Assembly: GCF_014206815.1 (NCBI RefSeq)
Contig: NZ_JACHNP010000001.1
Coordinates: 586,456 to 650,455, forward strand
Reading direction: 5' to 3'
DNA from: Xanthomonas sp. F10
Lineage (GTDB): Bacteria > Pseudomonadota > Gammaproteobacteria > Xanthomonadales > Xanthomonadaceae
Length of the DNA stretch: 64,000 nucleotides
The notes beneath the pieces are model-generated. The model ran no database searches. It was not told the origin of the DNA and worked only from the letters and a program-made list of their open reading frames with translations. This document shows positions 30,238-37,639 of the stretch, piece by piece; the stretch's first letter is position 1; each line of letters opens with the position of its first letter. Both the position numbers and the translations under genes were made by a program.

Positions 30238-30768
30238 GCAGGAGCGGCTGAAGCCGCTCCTACCGTAAGAGGGCGCGGTGCGTGCATGGGCGTCGCGATG
30301 CCACCATGACCTTTGCCGTGTCGCATGCTCCGCCTGCGATCGCGCAGAGGATGTCGCGAGAGTCAGATGCGAGGTGTTGCGGTTGATCCGCACAGGAAAC
30401 TCTCGCCGCGCGCGATGCGGCCGCAGTCGCCGCCGGCTGGGTGCATGCAGGAGCAGCTTCCGCTGCGACCGATCACCATCAATGCGTCGCGGCGGAAGCC
30501 GCTCCCAAAGAAACGCGGAGGTCGTGCGCTGCCGATGCCATGTCGGCCACATGGATGCGCGCAGGAGCGGCATGTGCCGCTGTTCGGGATCAGCGGCGAC
30601 TTTCGGCCCGCGACGCGTCGCGGCGGAAGCCGCTCCAACAAAAGGGCGACGCCGCACGATGCGGATGCGATGCCGTCATCATGGATTCGCGCAGGAGTGG
30701 CATGTGCCGCTGCTCGGGATCAGCGGCGACCTTCCGCCGCGTCGCGGCTGAAGCCGCTCCTGCGCGTG
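30238..30768. repeat. REP-like cluster with a tandem 130-base unit
   Basis: The 732-base gap between the hybrid kinase and bfr is mostly repeats. Units lie at 30238-30263, 30447-30507, 30560-30637 and 30689-30762. Each ends in a right arm of the form GTCGCGGCGGAAGCCGCTCC or GTCGCGGCTGAAGCCGCTCC. The last two share a left half (CGCAGGAGCGGCATGTGCCG, then TCGGGATCAGCGGCGAC) at 30560 and 30690, a period of 130 bases, with related sequence before each. No gene is credible here. Confidence 0.8.
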
Positions 30769-30865
30769 CATGGCTGAGCCGATCCACGTCCCGGAGTACA
30801 GAGCCCGCACACTCTCCAACGCGGCGCGGGCACAGGCAAGCGCCGCGGCGTCATGCGCCGACGAT

Positions 30866-31336
30866 TCAGTCGTCGAGCTTGGTCAGCAGGTAGTTCGGCT
30901 CGCCGATGCGCTCGATCAGGTCGAGCTGGGTTTCCAACCAGTCGATGTGCTCTTCTTCCGATTCCAGGATGTCGGCCAGCAATTGGCGGCTGACGTAGTC
31001 CTGGATCGACTCGGCGTAGGCGATGCCGTCGCGCAGGGTGACGGTGCCTTCGCGCTCCAGCGCCAGGTCGCACTCGAGGATTTCCTTGGGGTTCTCGCCG
31101 ATGCGCAGCTTGCCCAGCGCCTGGAAGTTGGGAAGCCCCTCGAGGAACAGGATGCGGTCCGCCAGCTTGTCGGCGTGCTTCATCTCGTCGATGGATTCCT
31201 TGTACTCGTGCTCGGCCAGTTCCTTCAGGCCCCAGTTCTTCAGCATCTTGGCGTGCAGGAAGTACTGGTTGATCGCGGTCAGCTCGTTGTAGAGGACCTT
31301 GTTGAGGAACTCGATGACTTTGCTGTCGCCCTTCAT
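30866..31336 (-). CDS. bfr: bacterioferritin
   Basis: A 156-residue haem-containing iron-storage ferritin that forms a 24-mer in the cytoplasm. The ferroxidase ligands are in place: E18 ([12 protein letters not shown]), E51 and H54 around IDEMKHAD, and the C-terminal [14 protein letters not shown]52, the haem-binding methionine at the subunit interface, is present. It lies 105 bases downstream of bfd on the same strand. The pairing gives iron storage and release. The start ATG is at 31336. Confidence 0.97.
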   Translation of the reverse strand: MKGDSKVIEFLNKVLYNELTAINQYFLHAKMLKNWGLKELAEHEYKESIDEMKHADKLADRILFLEGLPNFQALGKLRIGENPKEILECDLALEREGTVTLRDGIAYAESIQDYVSRQLLADILESEEEHIDWLETQLDLIERIGEPNYLLTKLDD

Positions 31337-31441
31337 GATGTCGCTCGCGTAAATCCGGAAAGCGCAGACTCTAGCGAATCGCGCCGCGACGTGAAGGAAC
31401 GCGAATCGTGATCATCCCGCGCCGCAGCGCGGCGGATGGTC

Positions 31442-31651
31442 TCAGGCGGCGCGGGCCAGGCCGCCCAGCACCGGCAACGGCAGCTCGCGGCTCAGCGCGC
31501 GCTCCAGCACCTCGCCGGCCATGTCCAGGCAGGAGCCGCAGGTGGCACCGCAGCCCGTGCGCATGGTCAGTTCGGACACGCTGCGGCAGCCGGCTTCGGC
31601 GGCTTCGCGGATCTGGCGATCGGTGACCCCATTGCAGATGCAGACGTACAC
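31442..31651 (-). CDS. bfd: bacterioferritin-associated ferredoxin
   Basis: A 69-residue [2Fe-2S] protein that delivers electrons to bacterioferritin to release stored iron. The four cluster cysteines match the family: C4 and C6 in MYVCICNGVTD, and C38 and C41 in GCGATCGSCLDM. The tail after residue 50 is Ala/Leu-rich. A Fur-like box lies about 56-74 bases upstream of the ATG, so expression should rise when iron is scarce, as expected for an iron-mobilising protein. bfr follows on the same strand. Confidence 0.95.
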   Translation of the reverse strand: MYVCICNGVTDRQIREAAEAGCRSVSELTMRTGCGATCGSCLDMAGEVLERALSRELPLPVLGGLARAA

Positions 31652-31706
31652 GGCAGGCTTGGCGGCGGACGGCGCGGACTGCGCCTGCCGCCATTCAAAC
31701 CAAAGT

Positions 31707-31725
31707 GAGAATGGTTGTCAATTCC
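31707..31725. promoter_or_regulatory. Fur-like box upstream of bfd
   Basis: GAGAATGGTTGTCAATTCC matches the 19-base Fur consensus GATAATGATAATCATTATC at 12 positions. It lies between bfd and the end of rppH in the only AT-rich stretch there. Confidence 0.55.
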
Positions 31726-31730
31726 GTCCG

Positions 31731-32342
31731 TTAATCGTTATTAATTCGGGCCGCCCAGGGCCCGCCGCGCTTGCGCGGACGCTTGCGCGGGCGCTCGTGG
31801 CCGGCGGTATTGCCCGGTAGCCATGCCTCCTGGGCCGGGGTCGGCATGGCGCGGATGCCGGCGCCGGCGATGGTCTGCGCCAGCGGCGCCAGGTGGCGCA
31901 GCGCCCGCGCGTAGACCCCGCGCTTGAACAGCACCACGTGCTCCACCGGGTACCAGAAATCGACCCAGCGCCAGTGGTCGAACTCCGGCGTCTCGGTCAG
32001 TTCCAGGTTCAGCTGGCTCTCGTCGCACTGCATCCGCAGCAGGAACCACACCTGCTTCTGGCCGATGCAGACCTGGCGTTCGTTGCGGCGGATGGCCCGG
32101 CTGGGCAGGCGATAGCGCAGCCAACCGGGGGTGGCGCCGAGCACTTCCACATGCTCGGGCAACAGCCCGGTTTCCTCGCGCAACTCGCGGTACATGGCCT
32201 CCACCGGGGTCTCGTCGGTGTTCATGCCGCCCTGCGGGAACTGCCAGCCGTCCCGGCGCACACGGCGTGCCCAGAACACCTGACCATCCGGCCGCATCAG
32301 CACGATGCCTACGTTCGGTCGATAGCCGTCCGGATCGATCAC
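31731..32342 (-). CDS. rppH: RNA pyrophosphohydrolase
   Basis: A 203-residue Nudix hydrolase that converts the 5' triphosphate of mRNA to a monophosphate and so starts decay. The Nudix box [20 protein letters not shown] followed by TGL is intact, with GWQFPQ before it and [17 protein letters not shown] after it. The C-terminus is basic ([13 protein letters not shown]), longer than in E. coli and suited to RNA contact. The start is a GTG at 32342 ([12 protein letters not shown]) with CAGGAG nine bases upstream. An ATG 14 codons earlier is possible but lies outside family similarity. Confidence 0.93.
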   Translation of the reverse strand: MIDPDGYRPNVGIVLMRPDGQVFWARRVRRDGWQFPQGGMNTDETPVEAMYRELREETGLLPEHVEVLGATPGWLRYRLPSRAIRRNERQVCIGQKQVWFLLRMQCDESQLNLELTETPEFDHWRWVDFWYPVEHVVLFKRGVYARALRHLAPLAQTIAGAGIRAMPTPAQEAWLPGNTAGHERPRKRPRKRGGPWAARINND

Positions 32343-32419
32343 GATGCGGACTCCTGAAAAATCTACTGGCTCCGACTCTGCCATGGCTGCGGCCGGGCCA
32401 CAAGCAGCGCAGAAACCCG

Positions 32420-32448
32420 TTGACAGCCGCCCGCTTCTCCATAAGAAT
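32420..32448 (+). promoter_or_regulatory. promoter of the tRNA-Met/tRNA-Gln operon
   Basis: A perfect TTGACA (32420-32425), a 17-base spacer and AAGAAT (32443-32448). The predicted start is about 8-10 bases before the first tRNA. Confidence 0.7.
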
Positions 32449-32462
32449 TGGCGGTTCACCAG

Positions 32463-32539
32463 GGCTATGTAGCTCAGCCGGTTAGAGCACAGCACTCATA
32501 ATGCTGGGGTCGGTGGTTCGAGTCCACCCATAGCCACCA
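32463..32539 (+). tRNA. tRNA-Met (CAT), elongator
   Basis: A complete cloverleaf with the CCA encoded. The acceptor stem GGCTATG pairs with CATAGCC, the anticodon stem is CAGCA/TGCTG with loop CTCATAA (anticodon CAT), and the T loop is GGTTCGAGTCC. The first base pair is G-C and the anticodon stem lacks the three G-C pairs of initiator tRNA, so this is the elongator form. It closely resembles E. coli metT/U. Confidence 0.95.
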
Positions 32540-32580
32540 TGGTGTGTACGCCCAAGGCGTGCGATACTTGCAGTCCACAT

Positions 32581-32655
32581 TGCCCCGTCGCCAAGCGGTA
32601 AGGCACCTGACTCTGACTCAGGCATTCGGTGGTTCGAATCCATCCGGGGCAGCCA
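32581..32655 (+). tRNA. tRNA-Gln (CTG)
   Basis: The acceptor stem TGCCCCG pairs with CGGGGCA. The anticodon stem is CCTGA/TCAGG with loop CTCTGAC (anticodon CTG), and GGTTCGAATCC forms the T arm. CCA is encoded at 32653-32655. It lies 41 bases after tRNA-Met and is probably on the same transcript. Its last bases are part of a long palindrome. Confidence 0.95.
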
Positions 32656-32708
32656 AACACACAAAAAAGGCCGATCGAAAGATCGGCCTTTTTTGTGTGT
32701 TTGGCTGC
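32649..32708 (+). terminator. long palindromic terminator overlapping the tRNA-Gln 3' end
   Basis: A perfect inverted repeat with 28-base arms (32649-32676 and 32681-32708) around the loop GAAA. The core GGCCGATC-GAAA-GATCGGCC is followed by TTTTTT and preceded by AAAAAA, so it can terminate in both directions. The outer arm includes GCAGCCA, the 3' end of tRNA-Gln. Confidence 0.9.
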
Positions 32709-33078
32709 GGGTTCGCGCAGGCGCGCAGCGCCTGCGCCCCACACCTTGCTGCGCAAGGTGCGGGCCCCGGCCTCCGCCTCCACATCCCCGCGCCTGTCGG
32801 CGCGCCCCCTTGGACTCCAACGGGGCTACTCCACCAGATGGAATTCGATCCACCGAAGCGGGCGCTGACGAGAGAACGAACTCATTCGACCCATGCCGAC
32901 GGGACGCACGCGCCCCTGACCCTGCAGACATGCGACTCCGCAGGCATGAGCCTCTTGCGGCGACACCGGGTCTTCGGGCCAGACGGGCAATCACCCGAAT
33001 GCCATGCGCAAATCCAGCGCGCCAAACCGGCGACGGCACACACGTGCTTCCAGCCCAAGCCCGCGGACCCAGAACGAC
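32709..33078. other. gene-free stretch with two adjacent hairpins
   Basis: A stretch of about 370 bases between the tRNA terminator and the rpsI terminator with no credible gene. At 32715-32737 a 9-base-pair hairpin (GCGCAGGCG/CGCCTGCGC) has loop CGCAG. At 32742-32760 a 7-base-pair hairpin (CACCTTG/CAAGGTG) has loop CTGCG. The two loops are complementary. I see nothing notable in 32761-33078. Confidence 0.5.
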
Positions 33079-33104
33079 AAAAGCCCGGCCGAAGCCGGGC
33101 TTTT
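33079..33104 (-). terminator. intrinsic terminator of rplM-rpsI
   Basis: On the minus strand: an 11-base stem with GCCCGGC/GCCGGGC core, a TTCG tetraloop and TTTT inside the descending arm. It lies 49-74 bases after the rpsI stop. Confidence 0.85.
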
Positions 33105-33152
33105 GCGTGGTCCCAGCAGGCTCCCGAAGGAGCCCACGCCAGGCGCGATGGA

Positions 33153-33545
33153 TCAGCGCTTGGAGAACTGGGTGGCGCGGCGGGCCTTGTGCAGACCGAC
33201 CTTCTTACGCTCGACTTCGCGGGCGTCGCGGGTCATGAAGCCGGCCTTGCGCAGCTCGCTCTTCAGGGTTTCGTCGTACTCGACCAGCGCACGGGCGATG
33301 CCCAGACGGATCGCACCGGCCTGGCCGGTGGTGCCGCCGCCGGTGGCGGTGACGACGATGTCGAAGCTCTCGGTGTTCTTGGTCAGCTCCAGCGGCTGGC
33401 GCACGATCATGCGCGCGGTCTCGCGGCCGAAGAACTCGTCCAGCGGACGGCCGTTGACGGAGATGTTGCCGGTGCCCTTGCGCAGGAACACGCGGGCAGT
33501 GGAGGACTTGCGGCGGCCAGTGCCGTAGTTTTGCGAAATCGCCAT
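33153..33545 (-). CDS. rpsI: 30S ribosomal protein S9
   Basis: A 130-residue protein of the small ribosomal subunit. The N-terminus has [15 protein letters not shown] and the central part [19 protein letters not shown]. The C-terminal tail [14 protein letters not shown] ends in the SKR that reaches the P-site tRNA. It starts two bases after the rplM stop, the standard rplM-rpsI operon. Base composition and codon use are those of a highly expressed gene. Confidence 0.98.
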   Translation of the reverse strand: MAISQNYGTGRRKSSTARVFLRKGTGNISVNGRPLDEFFGRETARMIVRQPLELTKNTESFDIVVTATGGGTTGQAGAIRLGIARALVEYDETLKSELRKAGFMTRDAREVERKKVGLHKARRATQFSKR

Positions 33546-33547
33546 GA

Positions 33548-33976
33548 TTAGATATCCAGAACCTGCGGCTGCTGAGCGGCGTGCGGATGCTCCGCACCGG
33601 AATAGACCTTGAGCTTGCGGTACATCGCGCGGCCCAGCGGGCCCTTGGGCAGCATGCCCTTGACCGCGATTTCGATCACGCGCTCCGGGTGGCGCTCCAG
33701 CGCCTGCTCCAGGCTCTCGGTCTTCAGGTTGCCGATGTAGCCGGTGAAGCGATGGTACTTCTTGTCCTTGAGCTTGTTGCCGGTGACGACGATCTTCTCG
33801 GCGTTGATCACCACCAGGTAATCGCCGGTATCGACGTGCGGGGTGTAGACCGGCTTGTGCTTGCCGCGCAGGCGGCGTGCCAGTTCGGTGGAAAGCCGGC
33901 CCAGCGTTTTGCCGGCGGCGTCGACGAGATACCAGTCGCGCTGGACGGTCTCGGACTTAGCAGTGAAGGTGCTCAT
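33548..33976 (-). CDS. rplM: 50S ribosomal protein L13
   Basis: A 142-residue large-subunit protein. Typical segments are [49 protein letters not shown] and [18 protein letters not shown]. Length is the family standard. In E. coli L13 represses its own operon at the leader mRNA. Here a leader of about 80 bases is predicted from the promoter at 34065-34093, so autoregulation is possible but not shown. Confidence 0.98.
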   Translation of the reverse strand: MSTFTAKSETVQRDWYLVDAAGKTLGRLSTELARRLRGKHKPVYTPHVDTGDYLVVINAEKIVVTGNKLKDKKYHRFTGYIGNLKTESLEQALERHPERVIEIAVKGMLPKGPLGRAMYRKLKVYSGAEHPHAAQQPQVLDI

Positions 33977-34064
33977 TATAAGACTCGGTTGGTCGGGCGG
34001 ATTCCTGCAGCGAACGGCCGGAACTTTGCCACGCGTTGTGAATTGCAAAAACGCAAGAGGCGAA

Positions 34065-34093
34065 ATTCTACGTGGCCCGGCCGCGGCGCGCAA
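34065..34093 (-). promoter_or_regulatory. promoter of rplM-rpsI
   Basis: On the minus strand: TTGCGC (34093-34088), a 17-base spacer, TAGAAT (34070-34065). It is followed by an AT-rich discriminator and a leader of about 80 bases to the rplM ATG. Confidence 0.55.
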
Positions 34094-34190
34094 GTCCACC
34101 CCTGACCGGCGGCCGCAGGCCCGGCGGCACGCTTGGCAGTGCGCCGGCCGGGGGCCAAAATCGAGGGCCCCACCGCTTCGGGCTTTCCCC

Positions 34191-34835
34191 ATGATCGCCA
34201 GCCGCCAGCATTCCCCGCTCGATCGCGCCCTGGTCGAGGCCCAGCGCGCGCTGGAGACCGTGTTCGGCGACCCGCCGGCGCAGCGCCCCTACCCCGCCGC
34301 GGCCACCGCCGACGTGGTGCTGGCGCCGGACGAGCGCCGCCACGCCGCCGGCCTGATGCGCATCAACCACGTCGGCGAGGTCTGCGCCCAGGGCCTGTAC
34401 TTCGGCCAGGCCGCGGTCGCGCGCGATCCGGCTACCCGCGCGCACCTGCTGGAGGCGGCGCAGGAGGAGACCGACCACTTGGCCTGGTGCGCGGCGCGGC
34501 TGCGCGAGCTCGACAGCCGCCCCAGCCTGTTCAATCCGCTGTGGTACGCCGGCAGCTACGCGATCGGCACCCTGGCCGGGCTGCGCGGCGATGGCTGGAA
34601 CCTGGGCTTCGTGGTCGAGACCGAGCGCCAGGTCGAGGCGCACCTGGACGAACACCTGCAGACCCTGCCGCCGGCCGATCTGCGCAGCCGCGACATACTG
34701 AACGTGATGAAGGCCGACGAGGCCCGCCACGCCGAGCACGCCGAACAGGCCGGCGCACGGCGCCTGCCGCCGCCGATCCCCACGGTCATGGCCGCCGCCT
34801 CGCGGCTGATGAAGGCCGTCGCCTATCGGCTGTAG
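34191..34835 (+). CDS. coq7: 2-polyprenyl-3-methyl-6-methoxy-1,4-benzoquinone monooxygenase (Coq7)
   Basis: A 214-residue di-iron hydroxylase for the penultimate step of ubiquinone synthesis. The carboxylate/His ligands appear as [34 protein letters not shown] and [14 protein letters not shown], the expected four-helix ferritin-like arrangement. This is the Coq7 type used in place of UbiF. It is preceded by about 215 bases up to the divergent rplM and followed 186 bases later by a DUF3592 gene. Confidence 0.95.
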   Translation: MIASRQHSPLDRALVEAQRALETVFGDPPAQRPYPAAATADVVLAPDERRHAAGLMRINHVGEVCAQGLYFGQAAVARDPATRAHLLEAAQEETDHLAWCAARLRELDSRPSLFNPLWYAGSYAIGTLAGLRGDGWNLGFVVETERQVEAHLDEHLQTLPPADLRSRDILNVMKADEARHAEHAEQAGARRLPPPIPTVMAAASRLMKAVAYRL

Positions 34836-35021
34836 GCGTCCGCCGGTCGGGCTGGCGCCACCCCGGCTGGCATTACCGGCTCGATCGCGTTAAAGTGAAC
34901 GAACGCTGACTGATTCCACGTCGGCGCACGCCGTTCGAGCCGCGGTGCGTCCCTCGTGCCGTCCGCTCTCCGAAGTACCCGCGCCGAGTCACGCACGCGT
35001 GCGCTCCGCCTGCCGATCGCC

Positions 35022-35528
35022 ATGCCCGCATCTTCGCTCCATCTACCGTCGCCCCGCACCCGCTGGTTGTCGCGCCTGCTGTTCGCGAGCCTGTTCGCGC
35101 TCGGCGGCGGCGCCCTGCTGCATCACCTGCTCGGCGACTATCGCCAGGCCAGCGCGATCCTGCGCGACCACTCGGTCGCCACCGTGCCGGTGATCGCCGA
35201 CGGCGCCTTCGGCATGCAGACCCAGCCGCTGGTGCGCTATCGCTTCCATTACGTGTTCGAGAGCAAGGGCCGCCTGCACAGCGGCGCCTTCGAAGCCAGC
35301 GGCGCCGAAGCCGCGCCGCTGCTGCTGGACGGCGCCACCGTCGAGATCGCCTACGCCAATGCCGATCCCTCGCGCTTCGGGCGCCTGGACCAGCTGCAGC
35401 ACGCCGGCAATCTCGGCAGCGTGTTCACCCGCGCGATGATCGCGCTGTCGATCGCCGCGCTGCTGGCGGTGGTCGCGCACCGGATGCTGATCGGCCGGGT
35501 CCTGACCCGGCGCCGCATCGCCGCCTGA
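35022..35528 (+). CDS. DUF3592-like membrane protein
   Basis: A 168-residue protein with a transmembrane helix near each end (about residues 17-38 and 135-155) and a beta-rich domain between them. The core reads VIADGAFGMQTQPLVRYRFH, then YVFESKGRLHSGAFEA and VEIAYANADPSRFGRL, which matches DUF3592 (a substitution-tolerant beta fold with YxP/DP-like end). The function is unknown. The ATG at 35022 is preferred; an in-frame GTG at 34956 would add 22 residues without a membrane or domain feature. Confidence 0.65.
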   Translation: MPASSLHLPSPRTRWLSRLLFASLFALGGGALLHHLLGDYRQASAILRDHSVATVPVIADGAFGMQTQPLVRYRFHYVFESKGRLHSGAFEASGAEAAPLLLDGATVEIAYANADPSRFGRLDQLQHAGNLGSVFTRAMIALSIAALLAVVAHRMLIGRVLTRRRIAA

Positions 35529-35550
35529 GTCCTGCGCTCGCACGCCGCGC

Positions 35551-35868
35551 TCAGTGGCCGACCAGCTTCAGGCCGATCACCCCGACCACGATCAGGCCGA
35601 TGCAGGCCAGCCGCGCCGGCGAGGCGCTGTCGCCGAACAGGACCACGCCGAGCACGGCCGTGCCCAGCGCCCCGATCCCGGTCCAGATCGCATAGGCGGT
35701 GCCGAGCGGGATGTGCTTGAGCGCCTGGGTCAGCAGCCATAGGCTGAGGCCGGCACCGGCCAGGGTCGCCACGGTCGGCCAGGGCCGGGTGAAGCCTTCG
35801 CTGTACTTGAGGCCGAGGGCGAAGCCGATCTCGAACAGGCCGGCCAGCAACAGGTAGATCCAGGGCAT
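35551..35868 (-). CDS. sugE: guanidinium exporter of the SMR family (Gdx/SugE)
   Basis: A 105-residue, four-helix small multidrug resistance protein. The N-terminal LFEIGFALGLKYSEGFTR with its membrane glutamate and GTAYAIWTGIGALGTAVLG in helix 3 are diagnostic of the Gdx (SugE) subgroup, which exports guanidinium in exchange for protons, rather than of EmrE. SASPARLACIGLIVVGVIGL follows. A probable guanidine-II riboswitch and an intrinsic terminator lie directly upstream, which agrees with the substrate. GGAGA lies six bases before the ATG. speD is upstream on the same strand. Confidence 0.92.
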   Translation of the reverse strand: MPWIYLLLAGLFEIGFALGLKYSEGFTRPWPTVATLAGAGLSLWLLTQALKHIPLGTAYAIWTGIGALGTAVLGVVLFGDSASPARLACIGLIVVGVIGLKLVGH

Positions 35869-35900
35869 TGTCTTTCTCCGTAGACAAATCCAAATGAAAA

Positions 35901-35926
35901 CGGCCCGATGTCTGCACATCGGGCCG
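35901..35926 (-). terminator. intrinsic terminator between speD and sugE
   Basis: On the minus strand: CGGCCCGATGT-GCAG-ACATCGGGCCG followed by TTTTC. It would end the speD transcript and, if conditional, control entry into sugE. The first four bases of its ascending arm are shared with riboswitch hairpin P2. Confidence 0.85.
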
Positions 35927-35972
35927 CCGTCGGCAGGGGTCGCAGCGCAGGCTGCGGGCGGGCCGTCCCGCC
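35923..35972 (-). ncRNA. probable guanidine-II (mini-ykkC) riboswitch for sugE
   Basis: On the minus strand two hairpins carry ACGG tetraloops: P1 GGCGGG-ACGG-CCCGCC (35972-35957) and P2 GCCG-ACGG-CGGC (35934-35923), joined by 22 bases. Paired ACGR loops that kiss on binding guanidinium define this class, and the downstream gene is a guanidinium exporter. The linker has its own small hairpin (CGCAGC-CUGC-GCUGCG). P2 and the following terminator cannot both form completely, which suggests transcriptional control: ligand keeps P2 folded and lets transcription continue. The element begins 14 bases after the speD stop codon. Confidence 0.75.
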
Positions 35973-35985
35973 GATTCGAGGTCGC

Positions 35986-36780
35986 TTACTCGGACAGGTT
36001 GCGCCCGTGGAACAGCTCCTCGATCTCGCGCTTGAGCAGCGCCTCGATGCGCATGCGCTCCTTGAACGAGAGGTTCTTGGCCTTTTCCTCGAACAGGTAC
36101 TGGTCCAGGTCGAAGTCCTTCAGGTGCATCTTGGTATGGAAGATGTTCTCCTGATAGACGTTGACGTCGAACATCTCGTAGCGCGACTTGACGTTCTTGG
36201 CCAGGAAGTTCTGGATCGAGTTGATCTTGTGGTCGATGTAGTGCTTCTTGCCCTTCACGTCGCGGGTGAAGCCGCGCACGCGGTAGTCCATGATCACGAT
36301 GTCCGATTCCAGGCTCTCGATCAGGTAATTGAGGGCCTTCAGCGGCGAAATCACGCCGCAGGTGGCGACGTCGATGTCGGCGCGGAACGTGGCGATACCG
36401 TGCTGCGGATGGGTTTCCGGGTAGGTATGGACGGTGATGTGGCTCTTGTCCATGTGCGCGACCACGGCGTCGGAAATGATCTCCTTGCCCGCCGCCTTCT
36501 TGTCGATGACCGGCTCTTCGGAGATCAGGATCGTCACCGAAGCGCCCTGCGGATCGTAGTCCTGGCGCGCGATGTTGAGGATGTTGGCGCCGATGATCTC
36601 GGCCACATCGGTGAGGATCTGGGTCAGGCGATCGGCGTCGTACTGCTCGTCGATGTACTCGATGTAGCGCTGGCGCTCCTCTTCGGAAATCGCGTAGCAG
36701 ACGTCGTAGATGTTGAAGCTCAACGCCTTGGTGAGGTTGTTGAAACCTTGCAGCCTCAGGCGAGGCAACGGCTTGACCAC
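35986..36780 (-). CDS. speD: adenosylmethionine decarboxylase proenzyme
   Basis: A 264-residue pyruvoyl enzyme of the long, E. coli-like class that makes decarboxylated SAM for spermidine synthesis. The self-cleavage site is [14 protein letters not shown], where S113 becomes the pyruvoyl group. [20 protein letters not shown] contains the catalytic cysteine. The start is a GTG at 36780 with AGAGGA eight bases upstream. It is divergent from clp across 142 bases, an arrangement that I associate with Xanthomonas. The stop codon is followed by the sugE riboswitch region. Confidence 0.96.
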   Translation of the reverse strand: MVKPLPRLRLQGFNNLTKALSFNIYDVCYAISEEERQRYIEYIDEQYDADRLTQILTDVAEIIGANILNIARQDYDPQGASVTILISEEPVIDKKAAGKEIISDAVVAHMDKSHITVHTYPETHPQHGIATFRADIDVATCGVISPLKALNYLIESLESDIVIMDYRVRGFTRDVKGKKHYIDHKINSIQNFLAKNVKSRYEMFDVNVYQENIFHTKMHLKDFDLDQYLFEEKAKNLSFKERMRIEALLKREIEELFHGRNLSE

Positions 36781-36922
36781 GGCGTGGATCCTCTGGAAGT
36801 GGGGGGAAAGACACTCAATTATGAGCCAAATGGCCCGACTGCGAAACGTGGCGCCCGTCTCTTGTTTGCCGCCGCGAACGCGTCCCGTTAAGCTTCAGGA
36901 ATTACGCCGTAGCGAAGCCGCC

Positions 36923-37612
36923 ATGAGCCCCGGAAACACATCGACTGCAGCACCTGTGCGCATCGCTCCAAGTCCTCTGACGTTGGACACCGCCACCATC
37001 GACCGCTTCCTGGCCCACAGCCACCGTCGCCGCTATCCGGCGCGGACGGACGTGTTCAGGCCAGGCGATCCGGCCGGCACCCTCTACTACGTCGTCAGCG
37101 GCTCGGTCAGCATCATCGCCGAGGAAGATGACGACCGCGAGTTGGTGCTGGGCTATTTCGGCAGCGGCGAGTTCGTCGGCGAGATGGGCCTGTTCATCGA
37201 ATCCGACCAGCGCGAGGTGATCCTGCGCACCCGCACGCCCTGCGAGCTGGCCGAGATCAGCTACGAGCGCCTGCACCAGCTGTTCCTGGGCTCGCTGTCG
37301 TCCGACGCGCCGCGGGTGCTGTACGCGATCGGCGTGCAGCTGTCCAAGCGCCTGCTGGACACCTCGCGCAAGGCCAGCCGCCTGGCGTTCCTGGACGTCA
37401 CCGACCGCATCGTGCGCACCCTGCACGACCTGGCCCAAGAGCCGGAGGCGATGAGCCACCCGCAGGGCATGCAGCTGCGCGTGTCGCGCCAGGAACTGGC
37501 GCGGTTGGTCGGCTGCTCGCGCGAGATGGCCGGCCGGGTGCTGAAGAAGCTGCAGGTCGACGGCATCCTGCATGCCCGCGGCAAGACCGTGGTGCTGTAC
37601 GGCGCGCGCTGA
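36923..37612 (+). CDS. clp: Crp-like global regulator Clp
   Basis: A 229-residue CRP/FNR-family regulator that is very close to Xanthomonas Clp as I remember it. It controls extracellular enzymes, exopolysaccharide and virulence, and is relieved from DNA by c-di-GMP rather than activated by cAMP. The N-terminal cyclic-nucleotide fold spans about 30-145 (FRPGDPAGTLYYVVSGSVSI, GSGEFVGEMGLFIE). The long C helix has RLLDTSRKASRLAFLDVTDR. The winged helix-turn-helix reads VSRQELARLVGCSREMAGRV. The ATG at 36923 matches the usual start. It is divergent from speD. Confidence 0.95.
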   Translation: MSPGNTSTAAPVRIAPSPLTLDTATIDRFLAHSHRRRYPARTDVFRPGDPAGTLYYVVSGSVSIIAEEDDDRELVLGYFGSGEFVGEMGLFIESDQREVILRTRTPCELAEISYERLHQLFLGSLSSDAPRVLYAIGVQLSKRLLDTSRKASRLAFLDVTDRIVRTLHDLAQEPEAMSHPQGMQLRVSRQELARLVGCSREMAGRVLKKLQVDGILHARGKTVVLYGAR

Positions 37613-37639
37613 CCGCCATGGGGCGCTAGGCCCGGTGCG

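Noticed and set aside
30238-30768. Possible CRISPR array
   Set aside because: The repeats differ in length and sequence, are palindromic REP units, and have no regular spacers or cas genes.
32482-33039. Minus-strand frames over the tRNA genes (peptides with MDSNHRMPESES-like text)
   Set aside because: This is the well-known false protein made by translating tRNA genes on the wrong strand.
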